Origin: an uncultured Porphyromonadaceae bacterium
GTDB taxonomy: Bacteria; Bacteroidota; Bacteroidia; Bacteroidales; Muribaculaceae
DNA: 24,735 bases
NCBI GenBank assembly: GCA_902475285.1
Contig: CABRZA010000014.1
Coordinates: forward strand, 1 to 24,735
Direction: 5' to 3'
Positions 15,055 through 22,376 of the stretch are shown here, piece by piece. Numbering within the stretch: the first letter of the stretch is position 1; the number at the start of each line of letters is the position of its first letter. The position numbers were made by a program, and so were the translations under genes. The notes below the pieces were generated by a model. That model was not told the DNA's origin, ran no database searches, and saw nothing but the letters and a program-made list of their open reading frames with translations.

Positions 15055-15774
15055 ATGAACTTTTTAGACGGAGAAATACTTTACATCGACAAGCCTTTGG
15101 GCTGGACCTCGTTCGACGCCGTCAAGCGCGTGCGCGGCGCCCTCACCCGCCGCCTCAAAGTGAAGAAAATCAAGGTGGGCCACGCCGGCACCCTCGACCC
15201 TCTCGCCACGGGCGTGATAATAGTGTGCACCGGCGCCGCCACAAAGCGCATCGACAGCCTTCAGGCCGGCGTCAAGGAGTATGTGGCCACCCTGGCTTTG
15301 GGAGCCACGACACCCTCCTTCGACCTCGAGACCGAAATCGACGCCACCTACCCCACCGACCACATCACCCGTGAGCTTGTCGAAGAGGTGCTCGCCACCT
15401 TCAAAGGCCGCATCGAGCAGGTGCCACCCGCCTACTCGGCCTGCAAGATAGAAGGCGTGCGCGCCTACGAATACGCCCGCCGCGGCGACGACGTCGACCT
15501 CAAGCCCAAGATTCTCGTAATCGACGAGATAGAGCTACTCGACTATCAGCCCGGGCAGCTCACCATCCGCGTGGTGTGCAGCAAAGGCACCTACATCCGC
15601 GCCCTTGCACGCGACATAGGCAAGGCCCTGGGCAGCGGCGCACACCTCACGGCCCTGCGCCGCACGCGCGTGGGCGATGTCACCGCCGACGACTGCCTCA
15701 CCCCCGAGCAGGCCGCCGAGCTAATCCGCACCGTGGAGATAGAAATGCCCGACAGTGCAAAGCAACAAGCATAA
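15055..15774 (+). CDS. truB: tRNA pseudouridine(55) synthase
   Basis: TruB makes pseudouridine 55 in the T-loop of tRNA. I chose ATG 15055 because the protein then begins MNFLDGEILYIDKPLGWTSF, the family start; a longer frame extends upstream but overlaps uppP in another frame and is not protein-like. The 239-residue product has the catalytic motif GHAGTLDPLATGV with Asp at about residue 48, the YVATLALGATTPSFDLE strand and the KGTYIRALARDIG motif. It is shorter than E. coli TruB (314) because it lacks the C-terminal PUA domain, as is usual in Bacteroidota. It follows uppP after 23 bases and precedes queA. Confidence 0.95.
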   Translation: MNFLDGEILYIDKPLGWTSFDAVKRVRGALTRRLKVKKIKVGHAGTLDPLATGVIIVCTGAATKRIDSLQAGVKEYVATLALGATTPSFDLETEIDATYPTDHITRELVEEVLATFKGRIEQVPPAYSACKIEGVRAYEYARRGDDVDLKPKILVIDEIELLDYQPGQLTIRVVCSKGTYIRALARDIGKALGSGAHLTALRRTRVGDVTADDCLTPEQAAELIRTVEIEMPDSAKQQA

Positions 15775-15816
15775 CAAACAGAACTACAACAGAATAACAC
15801 CATACCGACAATTCCG

Positions 15817-16866
15817 ATGAAACTATCGCAATTCAAATTCAACCTGCCGTCCGAACTCATTGCCGAGCATCCTCTCGAGGACCGCGACATGGCACGCATG
15901 ATGGTGGTCGACCGCGCCACGGGCGAAATCACCCATCATATTTTCAAAGAAATCGTCGACTTCTTCGACGAGGGCGATGTGATGGTTTTCAACGACACCA
16001 AAGTCTTCCCCGCCCTCCTCTACGGCAACAAGGAGAAGACCGGCGCGCGCATCGAGGTGCTTCTCCTCCGCGAGCTCAACGCCGAAAACAAGTTCTGGGA
16101 CGTTCTCGTCGAGCCCGCCCGCAAAATCCGCATTGGCAACAAGCTCTATTTCGGCGACGACGACTCGCTCGTGGCCGAAGTCATCGACAACACCACCTCT
16201 CGCGGCCGCACACTGCGCTTCCTCTACGACGGCGACCATGAAGAGTTCCGCCGCACCCTCTACTCCATGGGCATGACTCCCCTGCCCCCCTACATACGCC
16301 GCGAGCCCGAGCCCCGCGACGCCGAGGACTACCAGTGCATCTTCGCCCGCAACGAAGGCGCCGTCGTGGCCCCCGCCGCAGGCCTCCACTTCACGCGCAG
16401 CCTCATCACACGCCTCAAAATCAAGGGCGTGCACGACGCCTACATAACCGTGCACTGCGGCCTGGGCACTTTCCGCGAAATCGACGTCGAAGACCTCACC
16501 AAGCACCGCATGGACTCCGAGCAGGTCCTCGCCGACGAGAAGCTCGTAGAAACCGTCAACGAGGCCAAGGACGGCAACCACCGCGTATGCGCTGTGGGCA
16601 CAGCCACTCTCCGGGCCATCACCTCGGCGGAGAGCATGGGCGGACACATGATGCCCTTCGACGGCTGGACCAACAAATTCATCTTCCCGCCCTACGACTT
16701 CAACGTATGCTCCGACCTCATCACCAACTTCCACCTCCCCTACAGCACACAGCTCATGATGGTGTCGGCATTCGGCGGCTACGACCTCGTGCACCACGCC
16801 TATGAGGTGGCCGTGAAGGAAGGATACCGCTTCGGTTGCTTCGGCGACGCAATGCTCATCATCTGA
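15817..16866 (+). CDS. queA: S-adenosylmethionine:tRNA ribosyltransferase-isomerase
   Basis: QueA transfers and isomerises the ribosyl part of S-adenosylmethionine onto preQ1 in tRNA to make epoxyqueuosine. Its 349 residues match the family. Motifs: LPSELIAEHPLEDRDMARMM near the start, VMVFNDTKVFPALLYGN (residues about 55-71), MTPLPPYIRREPEPRDAEDY, AAGLHFT, and the C-terminal THYP-like stretch here as NFHLPYSTQLMMVSAF. The stop TGA shares a base with the ATG of the next gene. No other queuosine gene is in the window. Confidence 0.95.
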   Translation: MKLSQFKFNLPSELIAEHPLEDRDMARMMVVDRATGEITHHIFKEIVDFFDEGDVMVFNDTKVFPALLYGNKEKTGARIEVLLLRELNAENKFWDVLVEPARKIRIGNKLYFGDDDSLVAEVIDNTTSRGRTLRFLYDGDHEEFRRTLYSMGMTPLPPYIRREPEPRDAEDYQCIFARNEGAVVAPAAGLHFTRSLITRLKIKGVHDAYITVHCGLGTFREIDVEDLTKHRMDSEQVLADEKLVETVNEAKDGNHRVCAVGTATLRAITSAESMGGHMMPFDGWTNKFIFPPYDFNVCSDLITNFHLPYSTQLMMVSAFGGYDLVHHAYEVAVKEGYRFGCFGDAMLII

Positions 16867-17762
16867 TGGCTCGCATCCTCCGCACAGGCATCGTGCAGCA
16901 GGCCAACGGCACCGATGCCGACGACAACCGCCGACGCCTCGCCGAAAAGGTGCGCGCCCTCGCCGCCGCCGGCGCACAGCTGGTGGTCCTGCAAGAACTC
17001 CACGACACGCCCTACTTCTGCCAGACCGAGGACGTGGACCTCTGCGACCTCGCCGCACCCATACCCGACGGTGCGCCCGCGCGATTCTATTCCGACCTTG
17101 CCCGCGAGGCCGGCACTGTGCTCGTGAGCTCGCTCTTCGAGCGCCGCGCGCCGGGCCTGTACCACAACACCGCCGTGGTCTACGACACCGACGGCTCCGT
17201 GGCCGGAAAGTACCGCAAGATGCACATCCCCGACGACCCGGCATATTACGAGAAATTCTACTTCACCCCCGGCGACCTCGGCTTCCGCCCCGTCGACACA
17301 TCGGTGGGACGCCTCGGCGTGCTCGTCTGCTGGGACCAATGGTATCCCGAAGCCGCACGCCTCATGGCCCTCGCCGGAGCAGAAATTCTCATCTACCCCA
17401 CGGCCATAGGCTGGGCCGACTACGACACCGACGCCGAGCGTGCACGCCAGCTCGAAGCATGGCTCACCGTGCAGCGCGGCCACGCCGTGGCCAACGGTCT
17501 GCCCGTCGTAACCGTCAACCGCACGGGCTTCGAGCCCGACCCCTCGGGCGCCACCTCGGGCATACGCTTCTGGGGCAACAGCTTCGTGGCCGGCCCGCAG
17601 GGCGAATGGCTCTTCCACGCCCCCGCCGAGGAAGAAACGCAAGCCATAGTCGACATCGACATGGAGCGCTCCGAAGCCGTGCGCCGTTGGTGGCCCTTCC
17701 TCCGCGACCGCCGCATCGACGCCTACAACGGCCTCACCCGCCGATTCATCGACAAAGAGTGA
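16866..17762 (+). CDS. aguB: N-carbamoylputrescine amidase (nitrilase superfamily)
   Basis: This 298-residue nitrilase-family enzyme should hydrolyse N-carbamoylputrescine to putrescine, ammonia and CO2. The start at 16866 overlaps the queA stop by one base and gives MARILRTGIVQQANG; an earlier ATG at 16836 adds ten residues from inside queA. The catalytic triad is visible: Glu44 in QELHDTPYFCQTED, Lys118 in YRKMHIPDDPAYYEK and Cys155 in LVCWDQWYPEAARL. The HIPDDPxYYEKFYFTPGD and TSGIRFWGNSFVAGPQGE stretches are typical of AguB rather than of other amidases. Its usual partner, agmatine deiminase (aguA), is not nearby, so the pathway link rests on sequence alone. It is the last gene of the ftsX operon, and no clear terminator follows. 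Confidence 0.88.
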   Translation: MARILRTGIVQQANGTDADDNRRRLAEKVRALAAAGAQLVVLQELHDTPYFCQTEDVDLCDLAAPIPDGAPARFYSDLAREAGTVLVSSLFERRAPGLYHNTAVVYDTDGSVAGKYRKMHIPDDPAYYEKFYFTPGDLGFRPVDTSVGRLGVLVCWDQWYPEAARLMALAGAEILIYPTAIGWADYDTDAERARQLEAWLTVQRGHAVANGLPVVTVNRTGFEPDPSGATSGIRFWGNSFVAGPQGEWLFHAPAEEETQAIVDIDMERSEAVRRWWPFLRDRRIDAYNGLTRRFIDKE

Positions 17763-17813
17763 GGGCGCCCGGCTTTTGCGCGACCTTTGGCCACGCCATG
17801 GCTAAGCACATCA

Positions 17814-17859
17814 TCTAATAACTAATAACTCATAACTCTGACCTAACTCTAACTTCTGA
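17814..17859. repeat. Imperfect AT-rich short tandem repeat between aguB and comF
   Basis: The 98-base gap between convergent aguB and comF holds an irregular run of TAACT-type units: CTAATAACTAATAACTCATA, then ACTCTGACCTAACTCTAAC and TTCTGACTTAA. Units are about 7 bases and differ from one another. It contains stops in several frames and differs sharply in composition from its GC-rich surroundings. No stable hairpin was seen in this gap. Confidence 0.55.
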
Positions 17860-17860
17860 C

Positions 17861-18607
17861 TTAAACCGTCGCTCCCAGCGTCAACAGGCTTATCGACAAC
17901 GGCCTCGCCCCCGACACCGATATGGCATGCACGCACTCCGCCAACGTGGCACCGGTAGTGAGAATGTCGTCGACAACGGCTATATGCCGCCCGTCGAGCT
18001 CGTGCGGACGCACCACTGCCACCGTACCCGCAAGGTTTCGCCCGCGTTCGCTGCGGCTCTTGCGCGTCTGCGTGGCATGACGGCGCACTGCCACAAGATT
18101 GTCGGCAACCGCCATACCCGTCGCCAGCGATATGCCGCGCGCTATCTCCACACTTTGGTTGTAGCCGCGGCTCATCTGTTTGCGCCAGTGCATGGGCACC
18201 GGCAGCAGCACCTCTATACCCCCGAACGGAAAAGCTCCCTCGGCCGCAGGATAGCACAGCACCTCGCGGGCAAACATCTCGCCCAGACGCCGTGCCAAGC
18301 GCGGCCGGTCGTAGTACTTGGCCCCGCGTATGAGCTCGGCCGAGGGCGCCGACGGGTCGTAGTCGAACCACGCCGCCGCAAAACCCGGAGGCGCCACCGC
18401 GTTGGCAAGCACGTCGGCAAAACGCCCCGACGGCCCCGACAGCCACATCATGGTGCGCGGCAGCTCGAGCATACACTGGGGGCACATCACATCGGCCGCA
18501 TTGCCAAGCACCGCTCCGCACACCGGGCACAGCGGTTCCCAGGCAAGCCCCAGCAGAAAATCGGCGGCGCCGCGAACCATCAGTCGCACAAAACTTTCCC
18601 TCTTCAT
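17861..18607 (-). CDS. comF: ComF-family phosphoribosyltransferase-like protein
   Basis: ComF proteins join an N-terminal zinc-binding motif to a type I phosphoribosyltransferase fold. In competent bacteria they act in uptake or processing of single-stranded DNA; in Bacteroidota their role is less clear. Here two CxxC pairs (CPVCG at residues 27-31, CPQC at 42-45) are followed by PVPMHWRKQMSRGYNQS, the family's RG-N-Q motif, and the PRPP-binding motif VVDDILTTGATL at about residue 211. Length is 248 residues from 18607. An ATG at 18580 (residue 10) would give MVRGAADFLLGLAWEPLCP, closer to typical ComF starts, and it fits the promoter better, because the predicted start of transcription lies almost on the 18607 ATG. 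An ATG at 18724 is excluded because it would translate through a terminator and the promoter. Confidence 0.88.
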   Translation of the reverse strand: MKRESFVRLMVRGAADFLLGLAWEPLCPVCGAVLGNAADVMCPQCMLELPRTMMWLSGPSGRFADVLANAVAPPGFAAAWFDYDPSAPSAELIRGAKYYDRPRLARRLGEMFAREVLCYPAAEGAFPFGGIEVLLPVPMHWRKQMSRGYNQSVEIARGISLATGMAVADNLVAVRRHATQTRKSRSERGRNLAGTVAVVRPHELDGRHIAVVDDILTTGATLAECVHAISVSGARPLSISLLTLGATV

Positions 18608-18611
18608 TCCG

Positions 18612-18642
18612 CAAATATAGACAAAAGTCACCTCCCCCGCAA
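18612..18642 (-). promoter_or_regulatory. Promoter of comF
   Basis: On the minus strand, TTG (18642-18640), exactly 20 bases, then TATATTTG (18619-18612). It matches the Bacteroidetes promoter form. Only four bases (CGGA) separate the -7 element from the ATG at 18607, so the mRNA would be leaderless for that start or have a leader of roughly 25 bases for the ATG at 18580. Confidence 0.78.
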
Positions 18643-18663
18643 CTCCCGCACTATAAATCGGCA

Positions 18664-18700
18664 GCAAAGAAAACGGGCACCGCGGCTGAGCGGCACCCGT
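18664..18700 (-). terminator. Terminator after the MFS fragment
   Basis: On the minus strand ACGGGTGCCGC (18700-18690) pairs with GCGGTGCCCGT (18683-18673) over 11 bp with two wobbles and a six-base loop, then TTTCTTTGC follows. It lies about 20 bases after the stop of the MFS gene. Confidence 0.75.
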
Positions 18701-18720
18701 ATGAATTGAAATATTGTGCG

Positions 18721-19308
18721 TCACTTACTCTTCGCCTCCTTAGGCAGCGGAGGTTCGTAGGATGTGGCGTCGGCGTTGAATACAAACGACTTGCGCTTGA
18801 AGATAGCCAGCACCAGCACGCACAGGCAGCCGTTGAATATGAAGGAGAAGTTGGGGTCGGACTGCGCGTCGAACACTCGCTTCATGGCGCTTACTATGAA
18901 AGGCACGCACGATATGCCTATATAGTTGCAGGTAAGCAGATAGGCAAAATATTCGGTCGACTTGGCCGCGGTCGGTGCCACATAGGAGGTCTTGTCGTAA
19001 ATCACGGGCTGAATCACACCGTAGCCCAGACCCATGATGAACACGCCTGCGATATACGACCACGCATGGTGTATGCCGCCAGTCACGAAGAGCCCGACGA
19101 TGCACAGGAAGATGGCCACCTGTATGGTCTTGTCCTTGAAGAAGTCGATGATGCGCGTGAGGAAGAAACCGGCCACCGTAGCGGCGGCGAAGAACATTGC
19201 CGTGGCCACACCCACTTCGCCGGTATTGAGGCCGTAGTGCTCCATGTCGAAAGGCAGATAGTACGACACCACCTCGGTGGCATAGGTCATGAAGAAATAC
19301 AGGGCCAT
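18721..19308 (-). CDS. MFS transporter, N-terminal half missing
   Basis: The frame encodes 195 residues that look like membrane segments 7-12 of a major facilitator superfamily transporter: MALYFFMTYATEVVSYYLPF, VATAMFFAAATVAGFF, VAIFLCIVGLFVTGGI, YIAGVFIMGLGYGVIQPVIY, EYFAYLLTCNYIGISCVPFI, IFNGCLCVLVLAIFKRKS. A complete MFS protein needs about 400 residues and twelve segments. The same frame stays open upstream of the ATG (19309 to about 19345) and reads FQGSLSLILLFGV, a hydrophobic helix start, so the ATG at 19308 is internal and the real gene began further upstream. The frame is then lost inside a plus-strand porin fragment, with a minus-strand stop at 19365-19363. Substrate unknown. A proper terminator remains downstream, so only the 5' side has been lost. 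Confidence 0.75.
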   Translation of the reverse strand: MALYFFMTYATEVVSYYLPFDMEHYGLNTGEVGVATAMFFAAATVAGFFLTRIIDFFKDKTIQVAIFLCIVGLFVTGGIHHAWSYIAGVFIMGLGYGVIQPVIYDKTSYVAPTAAKSTEYFAYLLTCNYIGISCVPFIVSAMKRVFDAQSDPNFSFIFNGCLCVLVLAIFKRKSFVFNADATSYEPPLPKEAKSK

Positions 19309-19349
19309 AACGCCGAAAAGCAGAATAAGGCTCAGCGAACCCTGGAAAT

Positions 19350-19843
19350 GGAATTTCCGCCACTACTCCTACCGCGACCTCGTGGCCGGCAAGCAGCGAG
19401 GCGTAATGGGCTGGGGCGTGATGCTGTCGGGCAACCTGCAGCCTGTCGACAAAATCATTCTCTACTTTCAGGCGGCCTACGGCAAGGGCATAGGCGCCTA
19501 TTTGCAGGACATCGCCGGCAAACCGCTCTCGTTCATCCCCGACGACGCCCACCCAGGCAAGATGAAGGCATCGCCAATGCTCGACGCAAACATAGGCATA
19601 AGCTACAACACTACCTCGCGTCTGCAATTCAACGCCATGTTCTCCGAGTCGCGAATTTGGGAAGTGGGCGACTACTGCAACGCCATCTCCGAAACGGAGA
19701 ACTATAAATACGCCCTCTACGGCGCTGTCAACTGTTTCTACAACATCACCTCGTATCTCCAATGGGGTATCGAGTATCTCTACGGCCGGCGCGTGACATG
19801 GAACGCCGGAGGCGCCAACGACAGCCGTATACAGACACAGCTA
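19350..19843 (+). pseudogene. C-terminal fragment of an outer-membrane porin (DcaP-like)
   Basis: Read in the plus frame from about 19350 this encodes about 163 residues of a beta-barrel: WNFRHYSYRDLVAGKQRG, LQPVDKIILYFQAAYGKG, MLDANIGISYNTTSRLQFNA, LYGAVNCFYNITSYLQWGIE, then YLYGRRVTWNAGGANDSRIQ and TQL. Alternating aromatic strands and the final 'YGRR...DSRIQTQL' resemble DcaP-type trimeric porins of Bacteroidota, in which this stretch comes a few residues before the C-terminus. Here the last strand is missing: after TQL the frame becomes Arg-rich and meaningless, while another protein begins in a different frame at the same point. No start or signal peptide is present. Both ends are therefore joins. 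The family call is from recall of the pattern, not an alignment. Confidence 0.65.
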
Positions 19844-20483
19844 CCACATTATCGACGCCAACACCGGCGAAATCGGCCTCCTCGACATGAGCTACAACCG
19901 CTTCGTCCTCTTCACCTGCAACGGCAAGGAAGTGAAGATGCTCGACTCTACCGGCTATGAGCCAAACCATCTCGACTACGACCACCACATCATAAGCCCC
20001 AGCCACATATTCGGTGTCAACCAGCCCGTGTCGTGGTGGGTGGGCTACGAGCTTGAAAGCATGAACCTCCGCCCCATGCGCCGCAACCAGCTGTGGCTGC
20101 GTATCGACACCGTAACCGACATCGAGTCGGCAAAGGACCTCATCACCTACACCGAAGACCGCGAGTCCCTCTCGATCTACGGCCGCTGGGACCTCGGCTA
20201 CGGCACAACCGAGATGCCGCGCGTGCGCCCCGACGGTTCGGTCGACGCCAAGGCCTTCTCCCGCGAGCTCATAAAGGAAACCCTCGCCGGCCTCTCGCGA
20301 AAGCCTTCGATTTCAGGCCAAAAGACTTCGTTCTGGATGAAGTTCGGCACTGCGCACGTCCGCCGGCTCCCCTTCATATGGAGCCAGAGCCGCTTCGCCG
20401 ACATGAAGCAGCCCGAAAGCGTCGACTTCGTGCCCGACGCTCTCGACGGCCGCTGGAACCGCGTGAAGATGTTCATGGAATAA
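19840..20483 (+). pseudogene. C-terminal fragment of an unrecognised protein
   Basis: The plus frame that takes over at about 19840 encodes about 213 residues and ends at the TAA at 20481. Coding begins at the join with SYHIIDANTGEIGLLDMSYN, and the first ATG (19887) lies inside this conserved-looking sequence, so the true start is lost. The piece is soluble and rich in Trp and Arg, with stretches such as QPVSWWVGYELESMNLRPM, LSIYGRWDLGYGTTEMPR and FWMKFGTAHVRRLPFIWSQS. I do not recognise the family. It ends normally and is followed by a terminator. Third-position GC bias confirms that it was coding. If expressed from the ATG at 19887 it would give a 198-residue product. Confidence 0.6.
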
Positions 20484-20498
20484 ACCCTTGACACACCC

Positions 20499-20549
20499 GC
20501 CGGCCCGCGTGCCAGCCCTCATCGGGCAGCCGCACGGGCCGGCATTTTT
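20499..20549 (+). terminator. Intrinsic terminator before recJ
   Basis: GCCGGCCCGCGTGC (20499-20512) pairs with GCACGGGCCGGC (20532-20543) with a two-base bulge, an inner GCCC/GGGC stem in the loop, and ATTTTTG after it. It closes the transcript of the fragment ending at 20483. Confidence 0.85.
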
Positions 20550-20594
20550 GTGCCCTGCGCCCTGCCGGAAAATAGTTAAAAATACATTATGCTC

Positions 20595-20625
20595 TTGACT
20601 TCGCAATGAAAATTTTGTAATTTTG
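20595..20625 (+). promoter_or_regulatory. Promoter of recJ-recQ
   Basis: TTG at 20595-20597, 20 bases, then TAATTTTG at 20618-20625. It fits the Bacteroidetes promoter form. A possible ribosome site (GAGGAG, 20631-20636) stands ten bases before the ATG at 20646. Confidence 0.78.
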
Positions 20626-20645
20626 CAACAGAGGAGCACAGCATC

Positions 20646-22376
20646 ATGACACGAAAATGGAACTATCCATCGCTATCGAGCGAAGAGCAACGCTTAGGGG
20701 CTGAATTGGCGCGACGGTTCGCCAATTGCGCCCCCGTCAGCGACCTGCTCGTGCAGCGCGGTATAACCACTATCGATGCAGCGGAGAAATTCTTCCACCC
20801 CTCACTCCGCGACCTCCACGACCCCTTCCTCATGCCGCAGATGGACCTCGCCGTCGAGCGTCTGAACCGCGCAATGGGCTCAAAGGAAAGGATTATGGTC
20901 TACGGCGACTACGACGTCGACGGCACCACCGCCGTGGCCCTCGTCTACCGCTACCTCCAGAACTATTATTCCGAGCTCGACTTCTACATCCCCACCCGCT
21001 ACGACGACGGTTACGGTATTTCACGCCAGAGCATCGACTATATCGCCGAGCAAGGCTTCACTCTGGTCATCATACTCGACTGCGGCATAAAGGCCATCGA
21101 CGAAATCCGCTACGCCAAGGAGCGAGGAATCGACTTCATCATCTGCGACCACCACATGCCCGACGACGAGCTCCCGCCGGCCGCCGCCATCCTCAACCCC
21201 AAGCTCGAGGGCTCGACCTACCCCTGCCCCTTCCTGTCGGGCTGCGGTGTGGGCTACAAGCTCATGCAGGCTTTCTCGATAAGCAACGGCATCGCCACAG
21301 CCGAGCTCGAGAGCATGCTCGACCTCGTGGCCGTAAGCATCGCCGCCGACATCGTGCCAATGATCGACGAGAACCGCGTGCTCGCACACATGGGGCTCAA
21401 ACGCTTAAACAGCAACCCCAACCTCGGCCTCCGCGCCATTATCCGCACCTGCGGCCTCGGCGGAAAAGAGATAACTATCAACGACGTAATATTCAAAATC
21501 GGCCCCCGCATCAACGCTTCCGGCCGCATGCAAAGCGGTCGCGAGGCCGTGGAACTCCTCGTGGCACGCGACTACAAGGAAGCCACCCGCCGAAGCCTCG
21601 AAATCGACCAGTACAACAAAGACCGCAAGGAGCTCGACAAACGCATCACCGAGGAGGCAAACGCCATCCTCGAAAGCCGGGGTGAGATGCACTCACCCAA
21701 GAAAGCCATCGTAATCTACAACAAGGACTGGCACAAGGGCATCATAGGCATCGTGGCTTCGCGCCTCACCGAGCTCTACTACAAACCCTCCGTAGTCCTC
21801 ACCCTCGCCAACGGCCTCGCCACGGGCTCGTCGCGCTCCGTGCAGGGCTTCGACATCTACAAGGCCGTCGAATCAACACGCGACCTCCTCGAAAACTTCG
21901 GCGGCCACCCATACGCCGTGGGCCTCTCGCTGCGCGAAGAGAACATTCCCGAATTCACACGCCGATTCGAGGAGTATGTCGCTGCCAACATCCTCCCCGA
22001 GCAGCTCACGCCGCAGATCGACATCGACGCATTCCTCTCCTTCGCCGACATCACGCCCGAATTCATCTCCATCCTCCGCCTCTTCAACCCATTCGGCCCG
22101 GGCAACCGCAAGCCAACCTTCTGCACCCGACGAGTGAAGGACTTCGGCACAAGCAAGCTCGTGGGCCGCAACCTCGAGCACATTAAGCTCGAGCTCGTCG
22201 ACGACACCTCCGGCCGCGTCATCAACGGCATCGCATTCAACATGGCCTCCTACTTCGAGCACATACACGCCGGCCGCCCGTTCAACATCTGCTACACCAT
22301 CGAGGAGAACAGCCACCACAACGCCACATCCCCGCTTCAGCTCCTGGTGAAGCAGATTCGTCTCACCGAGGTGTGA
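20646..22376 (+). CDS. recJ: Single-stranded-DNA-specific exonuclease RecJ
   Basis: RecJ degrades single-stranded DNA 5' to 3' in recombination and repair. The 576 residues match family length. DHH phosphoesterase motifs are clear: YGDYDVDGTTAVALVYRYL (residues about 84-102), LDCGIKA, CDHHMPDDELPPAAAILNP (about 167-185), and the DHHA1 part with INASGRMQSGREAVELL (about 289-305) and GIIGIVASRL, SSRSVQGFDI and FGGHPYAVGLSL. The C-terminal OB-like domain contains FNPFGPGNRKPTF. It starts at the first ATG after a promoter and GAGGAG. The stop overlaps the recQ start by one base, so the two are translated together. Confidence 0.96.
   Translation: MTRKWNYPSLSSEEQRLGAELARRFANCAPVSDLLVQRGITTIDAAEKFFHPSLRDLHDPFLMPQMDLAVERLNRAMGSKERIMVYGDYDVDGTTAVALVYRYLQNYYSELDFYIPTRYDDGYGISRQSIDYIAEQGFTLVIILDCGIKAIDEIRYAKERGIDFIICDHHMPDDELPPAAAILNPKLEGSTYPCPFLSGCGVGYKLMQAFSISNGIATAELESMLDLVAVSIAADIVPMIDENRVLAHMGLKRLNSNPNLGLRAIIRTCGLGGKEITINDVIFKIGPRINASGRMQSGREAVELLVARDYKEATRRSLEIDQYNKDRKELDKRITEEANAILESRGEMHSPKKAIVIYNKDWHKGIIGIVASRLTELYYKPSVVLTLANGLATGSSRSVQGFDIYKAVESTRDLLENFGGHPYAVGLSLREENIPEFTRRFEEYVAANILPEQLTPQIDIDAFLSFADITPEFISILRLFNPFGPGNRKPTFCTRRVKDFGTSKLVGRNLEHIKLELVDDTSGRVINGIAFNMASYFEHIHAGRPFNICYTIEENSHHNATSPLQLLVKQIRLTEV

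Noticed and set aside
18608..18724. Extended comF start at 18724
   Set aside because: It would add 39 residues encoded across a transcription terminator and the comF promoter, and they do not resemble ComF.
18721..20483. Mobile element insertion as the cause of the three-gene junction
   Set aside because: No transposase, terminal inverted repeats of useful length or target duplication were found; only a 6-bp inverted repeat and a possible 5-bp microhomology.
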